DNA of 64,000 bases from Epiperipatus broadwayi (lineage: Eukaryota > Onychophora > Udeonychophora > Euonychophora > Peripatidae). Under the pieces are notes generated by a model, which was not told the origin of the DNA, did no database searches, and was given only the letters and a program-made list of their open reading frames with translations. A program made the translations under genes and the position numbers. Shown here in pieces: positions 22,850 to 35,459 of this stretch; the stretch's first letter is position 1, and each line of letters opens with the position of its first letter. The stretch lies in assembly GCA_028023455.1 (NCBI GenBank), contig JAQFVV010000180.1, forward strand, positions 1,056,001-1,120,000. The letters run 5' to 3'.

Positions 22850-24570
22850 TATTATAGCGTTCAGAAAATAATCGAAAAAAGAGTAAGTCAAAAAAAGTTG
22901 TAAAAGGGGAAGACTCTAGTTTTAAAGAATTAATTAGTACACAGGAAATGTGCCAAGTGATGAAAGATATATTTAAAACAATGGAGTCTATAAATAATAG
23001 GTTAGATAAAAAAAGACAATTGTTAAATAAGTCAATGGAGTCTTAGAAAGATGAGAGTAAGATGTCTATAGAAGTTTTAAATAAATAAATTGAGTCTATG
23101 AATAAGAGATTAGATAAAAATGAGCAGTATTTAAGTGAGAAATTTGATGAAAGTAAAAGGGGAATGAAGTCTTTAATAGATGATATGAATAATAAGTTAG
23201 ATAAATCTATGGAAACTTGAAATTTTAACTAGATAAATTTGAAGAGAATAATAAAGAATTTAAAGACAAGATCAAAATATCTATGGAATCTTTGGAAGTA
23301 AGAATGAATCAGTTTCTTATTGAGACTAAGAAATCAATGGTCATTTGATTTCAAGAGTTTAGGGATAATGACTTATGAGAAGCTATGATATTGTAGCAGA
23401 TAATTGTAAAATAAGAAATTAGGTCATTAATGGTAAGATATCTGCATTAATTGGGTCTTTACATCTTATAAAGAAGATTCTAATGAAACATTTATTTAAA
23501 AAAAGTGAAATCATATGATCAAAAATCATGTAGTGGTATAGCAAAACTTGAATTGAAGTAGTAATGAAAGAATGTGTAAACATTAAAAAGAATACTAATC
23601 ATAATTGTATAAAGATAAGTGAAGAATTAAAAAGTGAGATTTTAGAGGAATTGAAAAATATCAAAGTTAATATGATGGCAAATCATCAGTTTAGATCTAA
23701 GATAAGGAATCAGATGAAGACATTTCAAAAAGGGATTGATGATAAGTTAGGTAAGTATAGTTTGTTGTCAAGTCATAAAGAATTAATGAATCAAAGTTTA
23801 AGTTAGTTAAGAAAGGAATATGTTAATGCAGAATCTAAATTGCTAGATTTTTGTTTAAAGCTTGAGAAAGTAGAGAATAAGACTTTAGTTAGGATTTCTG
23901 ATAAGATAAATGTTTGTAAAGAGAATGAAGTTAGATTTCAAGGGCAGACCTTAGAAAGGATAGAGGTATCAAATTATATTCAAATAGATAATGTAAGAAA
24001 AACTAAAGTAAAAGAAATTTATAATGAAAACAAATATTTCTAATTCTATGGTCTTATGCTTTATTAGGATAAAACCTTTTCAAGGGTATTATATGGAAAA
24101 TCTTATGTAATTCCTTAACAGTCTTGAGGAATTGTTTTCTTTATGCTCTCTAACAGAAAATGAGAAGCTGGCTATTTTTAGTGACCATTTTTATGCAGCT
24201 GCTAAAGATTGGTCACAGTCTCTCTTTGATAAGCCTATTACTCATAGAGACTTTAAGTATGTGATGCTCACTAGTTTTTAGGATAATGATAGACAAGATA
24301 ATATGCACTATCAAATTACCCAGAAAAAATATAACCCTAGCAAAGGAAGTTATAGTAAATTTTTCTGAGAGCAGGCAATTAAACTCTTAAAATTTTATAC
24401 TTTCCCTTTCTCAGAGTATCAAATTGTGAGAATTATTTGTCATAACATTCCTAGAAATATAAAAGATATTAATAGCTGCTGATCATGGTACAATTGAGGA
24501 AGTAATGGAAGTTCTGGATGCTCTTGAGATTACTGAGCAAACATACAAGAGTAATACTAAAGGCATGACA
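22850..24570 (+). pseudogene. Gag of a Ty3/Gypsy-like retrotransposon (relic)
   Basis: From about 22855 a lysine/glutamate-rich coiled-coil region is read with repeated RLDK/KLDK-type heptads (22980-23220) and continues through open pieces at 23564-23806 and 23840-24043. A Gag core follows in one frame from about 24070: LTENEKLAIFSDHFYAAAKD, then PITHRDFKYVMLTSF, then QKKYNPSKGSYSKFF and EQAIKLLKFYTFPFSEYQ. Two stops in this core (after LTSF and after KFF) sit where relatives carry tryptophan, consistent with TGG decay. Beyond 24570, a weak CIFNY..NHNY hints at a zinc knuckle. No Pol is found, so the element is truncated. Confidence 0.7.
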
Positions 24571-24799
24571 TAAAATTAATTATCCATTGTCTAATATGTA
24601 TGTTGTGCTTTGTCGTCTAGAAAAATAGTTAAGAAAAGAATATATTTGGATAATAGGGAACAGTCATCACCATATCTGAGTGATAATGCTTGTATCTTCA
24701 ACTACTAGTATAACCATAATTATGAAAAAATCTGAGGGTAAAGCAAAAGATAAAGCAATATCCAAAGAAATCACCAGTAAATATAAATGATGATATTTA

Positions 24800-27700
24800 A
24801 TTATTCTTATTTAAAGTATGTTATTAATTTGTTCATATAAATTTAGAATATTATAATATTAACTGGAAAAAACATTAATCATCGGTATTGATAGAATAAA
24901 TAAATAAATTTATAAAATACTTTTGGGTATTATAATATAAAATATTTAGGTGTCAAATTTAGATAAATAGGGTTTAATTTTTTTATGTAAATTTTATATT
25001 ATAATTAATAATTATAATATACTAATATAATTAATATTATATTATTAAAGTATAAGTGAATTAATATATGAAAATCATATGATAAGTTTCCAGTATCATA
25101 TAAATTAATATGTTTGAATTGGAAAAGAAAAACTTTTATAATTCTTTAAAGGTTTTAAATGGTTTATGAACTTTTCCTACAATAAAGTATAAAATGAAGG
25201 CTATGTGGAGAAATATAATAAGTTAATCGATGAAGGTTGCTCATATGAATAAAATATGATGTTACATATGTATGGAATCATTTATGACTAGATTTATAAA
25301 ATTTAATCCATGACTAAAATTTAAATGATGTAAGTAAATATATTCTTATAAGGATTAGTATAAGTGTCAAATGAAAGATTTAAAAGGAAATTGTTTAAAA
25401 TAATAATTCACAAAAAGGATTTGTAAACAATAGTCTTAAAGAATGTGCACAAATTAAAAAATCAAGCTTATGGAATTAAAAAATTATTAACTTTTAGTTC
25501 TATATAGTGCTACAAAATAATAAAACATTCATTGCTATACTAGTTTTTTTTTTGTTATGGAAAGTTTTATGTTTAATTTCATTGTGATTGGAGAAGTAGA
25601 AGGGGGAATTAAAGTACAATTTGTTTCAGTGAAACTCCCTACGTTCTTTTATTGCCAAAAAAATTAATACATGTCCATAATATCAATGTGTTTAGGTTTA
25701 AAGTTTAAGAAAGAAAATAACTGTTGATATATATTTATTTATTTAAAAAAAAATGAATTCGTTTATATTAATGATAATGGTATGCTAAACAGTGGGAAAA
25801 TATCATTTTGATTCATAAAAAAAAAAATGGGGGAGGGGGGTAAAATATAGAATTAAAGTAAAAAAAAATTATATAAATTTTATTTTCACTTTATGTTTAT
25901 GTATAACTATGGTATAGATATTAAAAGAAATAGAGTGCGATATATTAGGTATATCTGTGTTTATGATTTTATTCTGCAATTAAAGAAATATTGCTCATAA
26001 ATGAAATTTTTTTAAAAAGTATAAATTATAGTATGGTATAATACATTGAAGAATGTTGTTATTCCTAATAGAAACATTATATGATCTCACAATTTAATAT
26101 AATAAAATATTTTGTAATATATCATTTATTATGTTATTATGTTTCTATTGTTGGTTGTTTTCATAGAAGAAAAGTCCATATTCAGGATTAAGGATGTATC
26201 AGGTTCTCATTTACTTTATATTGGAAGTGATATTTTATATTGATAGTATTTCTTATTGGAAAAGTGTATTAGTTATAATGGTGTCAGGGAATGTTTTGTT
26301 TAATCCTGATATCATTAATAGTGTGTAATGGGTTAAATCTGGTAAGAATCCATTGAACATATAGTTAGGTAAGTAACCAATAATATTCCCATAAGTTCCA
26401 TGAAGTGATAAGCCAAGAATAAAAAAAAAGTTATTTCATGTCAATATTAGTGAAGGCCTTTACATTACATTTATCTTATTTAATTGACTCATTAAACCAC
26501 AATGAATAACACACACTTACGTATTTTATTATTCTTATAAAAGATTAGCATCTTGTGCCTTATAAACTGGAAGAAAAGAGAATCATATAAGATCATAATA
26601 TTTATGTACAAAGCAAATGGTTACATATTTAATAACTAGTATCATGAAATAAGATCAAATAAAAAAAAAAGAAAAAAAGAAATCACTTGAGCATAAAATG
26701 TTTTGATGATATTGATTAACATGTGGAGTAAAACTGCTATTTTTTTTTAGTTTATAATTTATATTTGACATATTTCATTTAAATAATAAATATAATTTGA
26801 ATGAATTATTAATGTATATTATATATAAGATTATATTTAAGAAAGATGAACATACAATAAGAATTATTGATGTAAGGTATAATTAAATTGTGTTTGATAA
26901 TATATTAAGGAATTGTATTGAAGAAAATAATAAAGATTTAATTTTATTAATATGATATTTAATGGATAAGATTTATTTAATATTTAAGATAAGATTTATT
27001 AATTTGAATTTTTTTAATTTTATTTTTATTTTAAAATTTATAATTATTTATATTTGGGTAAAATTAATAGTTAAAGTAAAAATTGATAAAATGTCATAAA
27101 TAAATAATTTTTTAATACTAAAGTTATTGTCTTGTATTATTATTTTTCCACAAGTCATATTATCATTTCATAAATTTTAAAACAATAGCACACAATCTTG
27201 TTTAAATCAATATTCTTTTATAATATCATACATCTGAGTAGAGTCTCTAAATTTTATTTGACTTTAATGGTTTATGATCATGTACATTAAAAGCATATAA
27301 TAAGGTATAAAGTTAATATATATACTCTTAAAGTTAAATTAATTTCTATTTTATATTGTTAATGTATATATTTAGTATGTGTACTGTACTATCTTGGTTA
27401 GACATTGAATTTGTATTATTGTATATATATAATACAAAAATTACATTTTATAGGTCATTGATTTTATACATTGTTGGTTGTTTTGGCATTGTCAAATGCT
27501 ATTATATCTAATTTTAAGTTATTATGGAAACACATTGCTATGTTTAGCTAATCTAAAAATGCATTTCCAATGAGTACAAATCACTACTAACAGTTAATCT
27601 TTAGATAATTTAACATATGATCCTTAATAATATATTAACTATTTACATATATAGTCATTTAACATAATAAGGCCTGAAGACCTACATAAATAATAATTTT

Positions 27701-28165
27701 AAATGTATAACATGTAAGAGTCCTAGCTGCCTGTTCTCATATTTGGAGGACAGATCTTTGCATATGAATCCACTGTGCCAAGGGAGACATTCTACTCCAA
27801 TATATATTTGTGTGCACAGATGAAACTCCAAAAATCAAGGTTCCTATTGTTCATCAAATTAGTACTGAGGCATTCATTGTTCAATCCCTGAAGTTTATTG
27901 GATAGTACTCCAGTCCATCCACTCAGGTGATTCTTCATTTTAATCTCCATACAGAAATTTACAAAATTATCTTTCTGACTTTAATTAATGAGTTATTTTT
28001 ATAATTTGTCATTAATCTTATAAAAGAAATGTAACTCAAATTCTTTTAATTATTTTATGTTATTAATGACATATTCAACTCTCATTAATTAGACTGGTAT
28101 TCATTTTAAAAAATAATATTTTTCTAATCTTAAAGTTATAGATCTTTTACTTACTAATTTTAAAA
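24800..28165. other. AT-rich sequence with two short GC-richer patches, nothing recognised
   Basis: Low-complexity A/T tracts dominate, with a G-run at 25829-25841. A patch at about 27690-27960 is richer in GC and looks like an old repeat, but I find no second copy here and no coding motif. Confidence 0.4.
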
Positions 28166-28177
28166 GATATATATCAT

Positions 28178-28433
28178 ACCTATGATATCATTTCCAACTT
28201 CTTATACACTTAACAATACTCTTTTTTACACCAAAACTTTACTCTTACAGTTTAGACTGTCCTGCAGTCATCGTCAGAGCTACAATATCCAAACATGTAA
28301 TCATACAATTAATACATTATATTTATTTACATAATCAGTAACATAAATCTTAGCCTGACCATTAAATAATTATTTTCTATTTTATTATTCTACTCTTAAC
28401 TAATTTTATTTTCTTATTTATAGTATTTTATTA
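28178..28433. repeat. Left arm of a nested PLE-like inverted repeat (family E)
   Basis: Reverse complement of the combined segments 28962-29075 and 29595-29752. On minus it contains CTGACGA, a 5-bp hairpin GACTG/CAGTC and TAAAC, then TGTAAGAG (about 28288-28248), a hammerhead-like series also present in the right arm. No coding sequence survives between the arms. Confidence 0.7.
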
Positions 28434-28598
28434 TTAAATTATTCTAAAACAATTTTATTATAATTTTAAAACTTTAATCTTTAAACTCTATTTAATCTAT
28501 CATTTTATTATCTTTTATTTAATCTATCATTTTATTATTATCTTTTTAATTATATTTTTTTAATTACATCTAAACTTTCTTATTTTTATTATATATTT

Positions 28599-28733
28599 AA
28601 CTATTAACTTTTTTTTTTTAAGTGTCATAGCATCGGCCGGGACGCGAACCCGCAACCTGGGCAACTGCCTGCAAGTGCAAGGCAGTCGCGCTGACCTCTC
28701 GACCACCAATGCAAGACAACTATTAACTTTTTT
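28599..28733 (-). mobile_element. tRNA-derived SINE, best-preserved copy, with 16-bp target-site duplication
   Basis: The SINE body (28615-28717) is flanked by aactattaactttttt-type duplications at 28599-28614 and 28718-28733. On minus, the A box TGGTCGAGAGG and B-box-like GGTTCGCGTCC are intact, with a GC-rich arm in between (CTGCC...GGCAG) and paired-looking ends GCATTGG/CCGATGC. It keeps many CpGs, unlike its surroundings, so it is comparatively recent. It could be a full Ser/Leu-type tRNA-derived SINE with virtually no 3' body. It sits in the loop of the family E inverted repeat. Confidence 0.85.
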
Positions 28734-28961
28734 ACATTATAAATTACATTTTTATTACATTACTAAATACTTACATCTTTATAATCCTATTTCCAAAAAC
28801 CAACTGACAAATTTTCAAAAATTCTTATAATTGTCTAACACCTCTCTCTATCATAATTTTCTTCAACTTTATTTTTAAACCTTTTTATATTCAAACTATT
28901 ATTAATCATAATAACTATTAAGTATTCATAATATTATTGTTTTTACCTCTAAATCCCTATT

Positions 28962-29752
28962 AATACTATAAATAAGAAAATAAAATTAGTTAAGAATAGA
29001 ATAATAAAATGGAAAATGATTATTTATAATGGTCAGGCTAAGATGTATGTTATTGATTATGTAAATAAATATATAATATATAGGGTATATGAGCTCAGAC
29101 TTTCACACAACCCACCACTCTCCACACTATCTCAGAACACTGATACACTTGAACACATATATGTTGAAAAGATAAATAATCACCAATATACATAATTCAT
29201 GCTAAACCAGCAATCATCAGTTGGTCCAGATTACCATCTCTACACATATATGCTATAAGTGCTCAGATATATATTAAGGTAGCCAATCCATGGTTGAAGA
29301 GTTGGAATGTGGAGTAGATTGAAGCCTGTTCATTAAAGTATGAGGATTGGCTATCTTAATATATATCTGAGCACTTATAGCATATATGTGTAGAGATGGT
29401 AATCTGGACCAACTGATGATTTCTGGTTTAGCATGAAATACGTATATTGGTGATTATTTATCTTTTCAACATATATGTGTTCAAGTGTATCAGTGTTATG
29501 AAATAGTGTGGAGAGTGGTGGGTTGTGTGAAAGTCTAAGTTCATATACCCTATATATTACATATATGGACACAGGTATATAATAAGCCTGTGTTTCAGTT
29601 ATTAAATAAATATAATGTATTAATTGTATGATTATATATTTGGATATTGTAACTCTTATGATGACTGCAGGGCAGCTGAAACTGTAAGAGTAAAGTTTTG
29701 GTATAAGAATAGTATTGTTAAATGTATAAGAAAGTTGGAAATGATATCATAT
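28962..29752. repeat. Right arm of family E inverted repeat, split by a palindromic insertion
   Basis: 28962-29075 and 29595-29752 together match the reverse complement of 28178-28433. They are separated by the palindrome at 29076-29562. The second segment (plus) carries ACTCT, TATGATGA, CTGC-AGG-GCAG hairpin, GAAAC, TGTA, AGAGT (about 29651-29692). ACTCT/AGAGT make a 5-bp stem I, so this is a hammerhead-like fold with a non-canonical core. Confidence 0.7.
29076..29562. repeat. Palindromic tRNA-like foldback element (family F), copy 1
   Basis: Arms 29076-29289 and 29344-29562 are near-perfect inverted repeats of about 215 bp around a 54-nt loop. Each arm, read outward, has a TGTTCAAGTG A-box-like motif of the Ser/Leu type and a degenerate B box near the outer end. 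A related palindrome with a clearer B box lies at 48.1 kb. No coding content. Confidence 0.8.
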
Positions 29753-29759
29753 ATAAATA

Positions 29760-32700
29760 TAGATATCAATACATAATGAAATGAGGAAGAAAAAGAAAAT
29801 TGTAATTTTAAAAGAATAAGTTTTTAAAAATTCTTTAATTTATTAAACATATTACTTTTTCTCTCTATAAGTTTATACCTATATATGTATGTGCATTTAA
29901 GCACACACCTGCATATCACATACTAAAATAGAAAAGCAAGGTTTCTTAATTTGTTTTTACTTTTATCTTTTCAAAAGTAGTTTAAAATTTGATTTTTCTT
30001 TTTTTTTTTTTAATTTTTAAAAAAATAATATGTGGTGGACTTGATGTTCTATTTTGAAAGTTACTTAAAGTTAAAAACCTACATTTTGTTTTAAGAATTA
30101 AAATAATATTGCAATAGTAATATTGTAATAATAAGTTTTAAGAAGTAAATGACAATTTTTTTCATGAGTGTGTTTATTTATGTGCTTGTATGTATTTTAA
30201 AATTACAAGTGTTTTAAAGTTAAAATTTGCTATTTAAAATATATTGTTTGTAACAGTATTTTAAAAGTGAATAGGATATATATTTTTTAATTTAAAAATC
30301 TTTGTTATTTTTAAATTTTAAATATTCTTCTGTTGAAATTAAAGGAAGATATATTGACAGAGATGCTAGATGTGTTCAAATGATCTTAGTATTCACTCAA
30401 TAAAATGAAATAGTGTAGATTCTGAATGTATCAGTAACAATGGTATGTAGATTACTTCATAAAACTACATCAATTGACAAAAACATATATAGAGCTTATG
30501 CATTCACTTGGGAAGTTCTTATTTTTTTGTTCTTTTCTTTTTCTTGATCACTTCAGTAATTAGTACATTTTGTAATAGATTTTTTTAAAAATCAAATGTT
30601 TTAATTAAAGAAATTTGATAAAAGAATAAACAAAAGTTTGATTTTGCAAGCAGGATAAAATATAAACTGTTTGAGAAATTTTAAAATAACAAGTAAAATA
30701 GGATTTATTATTACAAGGCATTCTTGGAAAAAAATTTTCAAAATACTTATTTAAAAAATATAAATAAACAAATTAATAGTTTTCATGCATTAAAAATAAT
30801 ATTAATCAACTAATGAAATAATTATGCTTTTAAAAGAATTCTGAAAAATGTTTGACTTACTTCATGTTTATATAAGATACATTATGCCAACTAATGGAAT
30901 AATTAAAAGTTATAAAAATGTTAGTGAAATGTAGACTATGTAAACCTACATATGTGCCTATATGTCTAGTGCTTATAGATTATTAATGTGCAAAGAATAA
31001 AGGATAACTGTTTCAAAAAATGGACTAATTAATAGTTAGAAACATTAATAAAGTTTAATTATGGAAATTAATACTTACATGCATTTGTACTTATTTATGT
31101 GTTCCATCAAGCTAATAATTGGCAAAGATATATGACAATAACTTCAAATATAACAGTCATCATTTTAAAGGAATAAGATGCATTACTATTTTACCAGAAA
31201 ATATTAATAATCAGTTTATTAAATAAGCTTCAAATATTCTAAAGAAACACAATCTGTTTTATTGAATTATTGTACTTCAAAATATTGGATTCTCTTGATA
31301 GTTTTAGGAACTTAATAAAAAAAGAACTTAAAGAACAATAGAACTCTTGGTGATAAATAAACCTCATTATCCACACAAGTTGTATGGTCTGTTTATGATT
31401 TATTATATGTAATTATTTGATTTTATATTATTATTATTATTATTAAAAAGAGGACATTTAGTGTATACTTATGTGCATTTAATTAAAAAATATCTTAATA
31501 GTTTTAAAGTTTATATTTAATAATTGTAATCCATTCTATTTAATAATTTGTTTTGGTCTGTTCGATGGATGTTCAATAAGCAAACTGTAATAAGTTAGTA
31601 TTTCTCTCCATATGATAAATGAATATTTTCTTCTGGTTTGAAACAAATATTTATGTCTATCACCATTTTGATAATTTAAATAAAATACGATATTAGATGA
31701 CATTTTAATCAACATTATTATAACATATTTATTATTTTTTTATTGTTCATTTTGTAAGGAAATTATTATTATTATTCATTAAATTCAAATTATGCACCTG
31801 ATTTAAGTTAACATATATATGTTGTAGTAATTATAATTTATAGGTTTATTATAAACATAAACACATAAGATCTAATTGATAATGTAATGTAAATTTTATT
31901 GTGATAATAAAATCCAGTAATGATGAAAAGTTAATCCAATAATTTCATGAACACTTACTGATATAAAAGCTATTAATAAATTCTTGTAATAAAATTTTAT
32001 GTAATCACTAAGTTCAATATTTTTATACATTTTTAAATATAATATAAGTTTACCATAGCAACAGAAGGGTTATTTAAGAATATATATACCAATGTAAATA
32101 TATTCATAAATTTTAAATATTATTTCAACATAGATTTTGGATTATTTTATTATAAAATCTGTTTAATCTTTGCTCATTTTATTCTACTAGAGATTTGATC
32201 TATTTAACTAGTACAGAATTATTAATTTAGGTAGTATATTTATTGCATTACATATTTGTATTATACAATTAACACTATTTTAAGTAGTAACTTTACATAT
32301 TATAGGATATATAAAGTAAACAGTCCATGTGATCAATTTATTCTATTACAGCTCTTGATATTCATTGGGTATTTCATTATAATAAAAGATTAATTAAATC
32401 TTTCCTTATTTTGTACTACTTAGATTTAGTATGTTCAAAAAATTACAACATTAATAAAAGTTAATATTCTCATGTTCTTAATTTAATATCACTATAAGTT
32501 TGTTGTTTAAGTCTAGGGCATACAAATAGTATTTTTATGTCTCATATCATTTTATACAATCACAGGTTTTGGCATCTTCAATTTGGGCCTTTAAAAAGTC
32601 TCTTTCTCTGTTCCATTTTATATCATTACAGTATATAATTATATATATATATATGTATAATAAATCAGTAATTAAGTTTTTTATTTAAAGTGATAGATTT

Positions 32701-33415
32701 ATTTTTATTTTAAAACAGTTGTTTTTTAAAAAATGCTAAACAAAAAAATTCACTACCTTTTTAAATTTTTGCAATTGGTTTAAATAATGTAAGTTTTCTG
32801 ACAATTTTTTTTAAAACTAATTGTTTTAAAATAAAAATAGAAATAATTTTAAATAGAAAACTTAGTTATTGATCATACACATACAATTATGTACATACTA
32901 ATTATAATATATACATTAACAGTTTAAAATGGTTTTACAAATGTTATTAAATTGAAAAAAAAAATTATAATATAAAGTGCCTTTTCATGACAATTATTTG
33001 AATATTATATATATATTGTACCAAGATTGATTGGTACATAATAATTTGTTTAAAAAAATTATTAGAAATAAAAATCCTTCGTTAAAAGAGAAATAATAAG
33101 TAAAAGTTTAAGAGTTTTATTGCAGTTTGTTTTAAATATATGTGTTTAAACTTCAAATGCTATTTAATGATTTATTATTATATATGTGAGTGTATGAGTT
33201 AAGTATGTGTGTGACAAAAATACCAATATTATGTTAGTTAAAAATTATAAAGATATTTAAATTTAGTATAATTAATGTTAATTAAAATAAATTGTCTTTA
33301 AACTAAAACTTTATTTGTCGGTCAATTCTTTTTATCAATTCTTTTTACCAACTCTATTATCAATTCCTTTATCAATTCTTTCACCACTACTTTTGTATAA
33401 GTTGTTAATGATTAA
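29760..33415. other. AT-rich intronic sequence, nothing recognised
   Basis: Homopolymer and dinucleotide tracts, including a (TTA)n run at about 31427-31443 and TA repeats near 32640-32655. No exon, retroelement domain or repeat pair supported. Confidence 0.45.
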
Positions 33416-33417
33416 AA

Positions 33418-33660
33418 ATAGGCTGGGCTAGTTATGGAATTGTTTCGAGCATTGGATTATGAGACTACTGTCTGAATACATTAGTCTTAGACTAGCTGGC
33501 ACCCAGGATTTACTCTGAAACAAATAAAATATTTGGATAGTAGGGGTTTGAATCTAGCAGCCGAGGTGGGCCACGATCCAATCGTGGGTATTGTTGATAG
33601 TTAAAGCTATCAATAATATTTCCCATTTTGCTCGAACATGCCGGTTCGTTCACATAACAT
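33418..33660 (+). mobile_element. Hairpin-rich SINE-like element
   Basis: GC-richer 240-bp unit. The 5' part looks tRNA-derived, with GGGGTTTGAATCTAGC as a decayed B box near 33543-33558. The 3' part carries three consecutive hairpins: CCACGAT/ATCGTGG with a 3-nt loop (33572-33588), an 11-bp stem ATTGTTGATAG/CTATCAATAAT (about 33592-33619, one G-T pair) and CGAAC/GTTCG (about 33635-33650). Many TG/CA steps suggest CpG decay of a once GC-rich element. There is no second copy in the window, so the boundaries are approximate. Confidence 0.5.
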
Positions 33661-33682
33661 TTATAATTAAATAAGATTTATA

Positions 33683-34365
33683 TGAAAATAAGCATTTATT
33701 TTTATATAGCGCATGTTTACAATTGTATTACATTCAAATATCAGCCTTTCAAGCTAATTGTGCATACGCTTTTGCGAGTGTTAATAATAACAAATGAATA
33801 CTTTCCTCTCCAATACAAGATATAGTATTTATGCAGGAATAAAATGAATCCACTTATTCCTACAACTCAAATGCTTATATATAAGCAAATACTGGCTAGG
33901 AAAGTGTGAGGATGGACCACTCACTTTAAATTACTATATACGATGTCTGATTGAATGACGTCGGTGAAATTGTCTAGAATTTACTAAACGTCACTCTAAC
34001 TGAAACTTAATCATATGTAAATAAGCATTTATTTTTATATTGCGCATGTTTACAATTGTATTACATTCAAATATCAGTCTTTCAAGCTAATTGTGCATAC
34101 ACTTTTGCGAGTGTTAATAATAATAAATGAATACTTTCTTCTCCAATACAAGATATAGTATTTATGCAGGAATAAAATGAATCCACTTATTCCTATAAGT
34201 CAAATGCTTATATATGAGCAAATCTGAAGTACTGGCAAGGAAAGCGTGAGGATGGACCACTCACTTTAAATTACTATATACGATGACTGAATGAATGACG
34301 TCGATGAAATTGTCTAGAATTTACTAAATGTCATTCTGAAAGGCTGATATTTGAATGTAATTAAA
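33683..34365. repeat. Tandem duplication of a ~330-bp repeat
   Basis: 33683-34000 and 34016-34330 are about 90% identical by eye (both start aaataagcatttatttttata and include tgaatgacgtcg near the end). The right copy is followed by aaaggctgatatttgaatgta, the inverse of the tacattcaaatatcagcctt inside each unit, so the block is bounded by a short inverted repeat. A diverged copy lies at 7060-7175. Confidence 0.8.
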
Positions 34366-34463
34366 TATTATAAATGTATTATAAAGAAGTTTGAAACCAG
34401 CCAAAACATTTACAGTGTAAGTAAAATCATCTGAGGATTGATCCGGTACAATATATATATATA

Positions 34464-35119
34464 TATGAAAAACAAAAAACAAGTTAAAAACTTGCTAATG
34501 CTTGTATTTATGTTAACTGATGGCATTCTACCAAAAACACCATCAAGCGTATGTTTACATAAACATCAGAGCAAGCATTCACTATCTCTAACTTTAATTC
34601 CACTTTCAGATCATGATTTCAAGCTATTTGTATCATCAGTGAAAGACAGGAATAAGAAACTAGATCTAAACACAAACTCTGAGCATTTATGAAACAGTTT
34701 CTATTCAGCTTGCAAGCGTGAATCTTTTAGACACGTAATGTCTTCAAACTCAGCATAGCAAGCCAGATAGCTATATGGGTCTGATATCAGTTCAGCATCA
34801 CCACATAGTTGAAGCCTCTGCAATATATATCATTGCTAGAAAGACCTCAAAGGTACATTTATGAAAAACAAAAAACAAGTTAAAAACTTGCTAATGCTTG
34901 TATTTATGTCAACAGATGGCATTCTACCAAAAACACCATCAAGCATATGTTTACATAAACGTCAGAGCAAGCATTTACTATCTCTAACTTTAATTCCACT
35001 TTCAGATCATGATTTCAAGCTATTTGCTATCATCAGTGAAAGACAGGAATAAGAAACTAGATCTAAACACAAACTCTGAGCGTTTATGAAACAGTTTCTA
35101 TTCAGCTTGCAAGCGTGAT
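34464..35119. repeat. Direct repeat pair of ~255 bp with 140-bp spacer
   Basis: 34464-34722 and 34859-35119 are nearly identical. Each holds an open frame that begins MKNKKQVKNLLMLVFM (84 and 63 codons), but the second copy has a frameshift near its end, and no family is recognised. The spacer (34723-34858) is unique. Most probably a segmental duplication of repeat-derived sequence rather than paired genes. Confidence 0.75.
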
Positions 35120-35459
35120 ATTCTAAATACTTAATGTAAATGCTCTCATATTGAAAACAGCTCTTTCTTTCTGAATTTGAATTATTTTAATAATTCATTT
35201 ACAAATTAATCTGAGTAATCATCAGTCAGATGTATAAATGATTATTCTGGAACAAGATAGTGTTTTAGCAACATTGTTAAAAGTTTCTTTTTCTTATCAG
35301 ATAAAATAAAGTTCTTAAATCCAGAGTTACTCTTACTTTAGCATTGTAAATTAATTTTAATGTTACATTTCAAACAAAAATACAAGAAATGTTAAAGTTC
35401 ATGATTAGTATAACATATACATTCTATCTCAAGCATCCATATCATGATTTAAAAATAAT

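Noticed and set aside
33683-34365. CRISPR-like repeat array
   Set aside because: Only two long copies of a ~330-bp unit; no short repeats with regular spacers, and the genome is eukaryotic.
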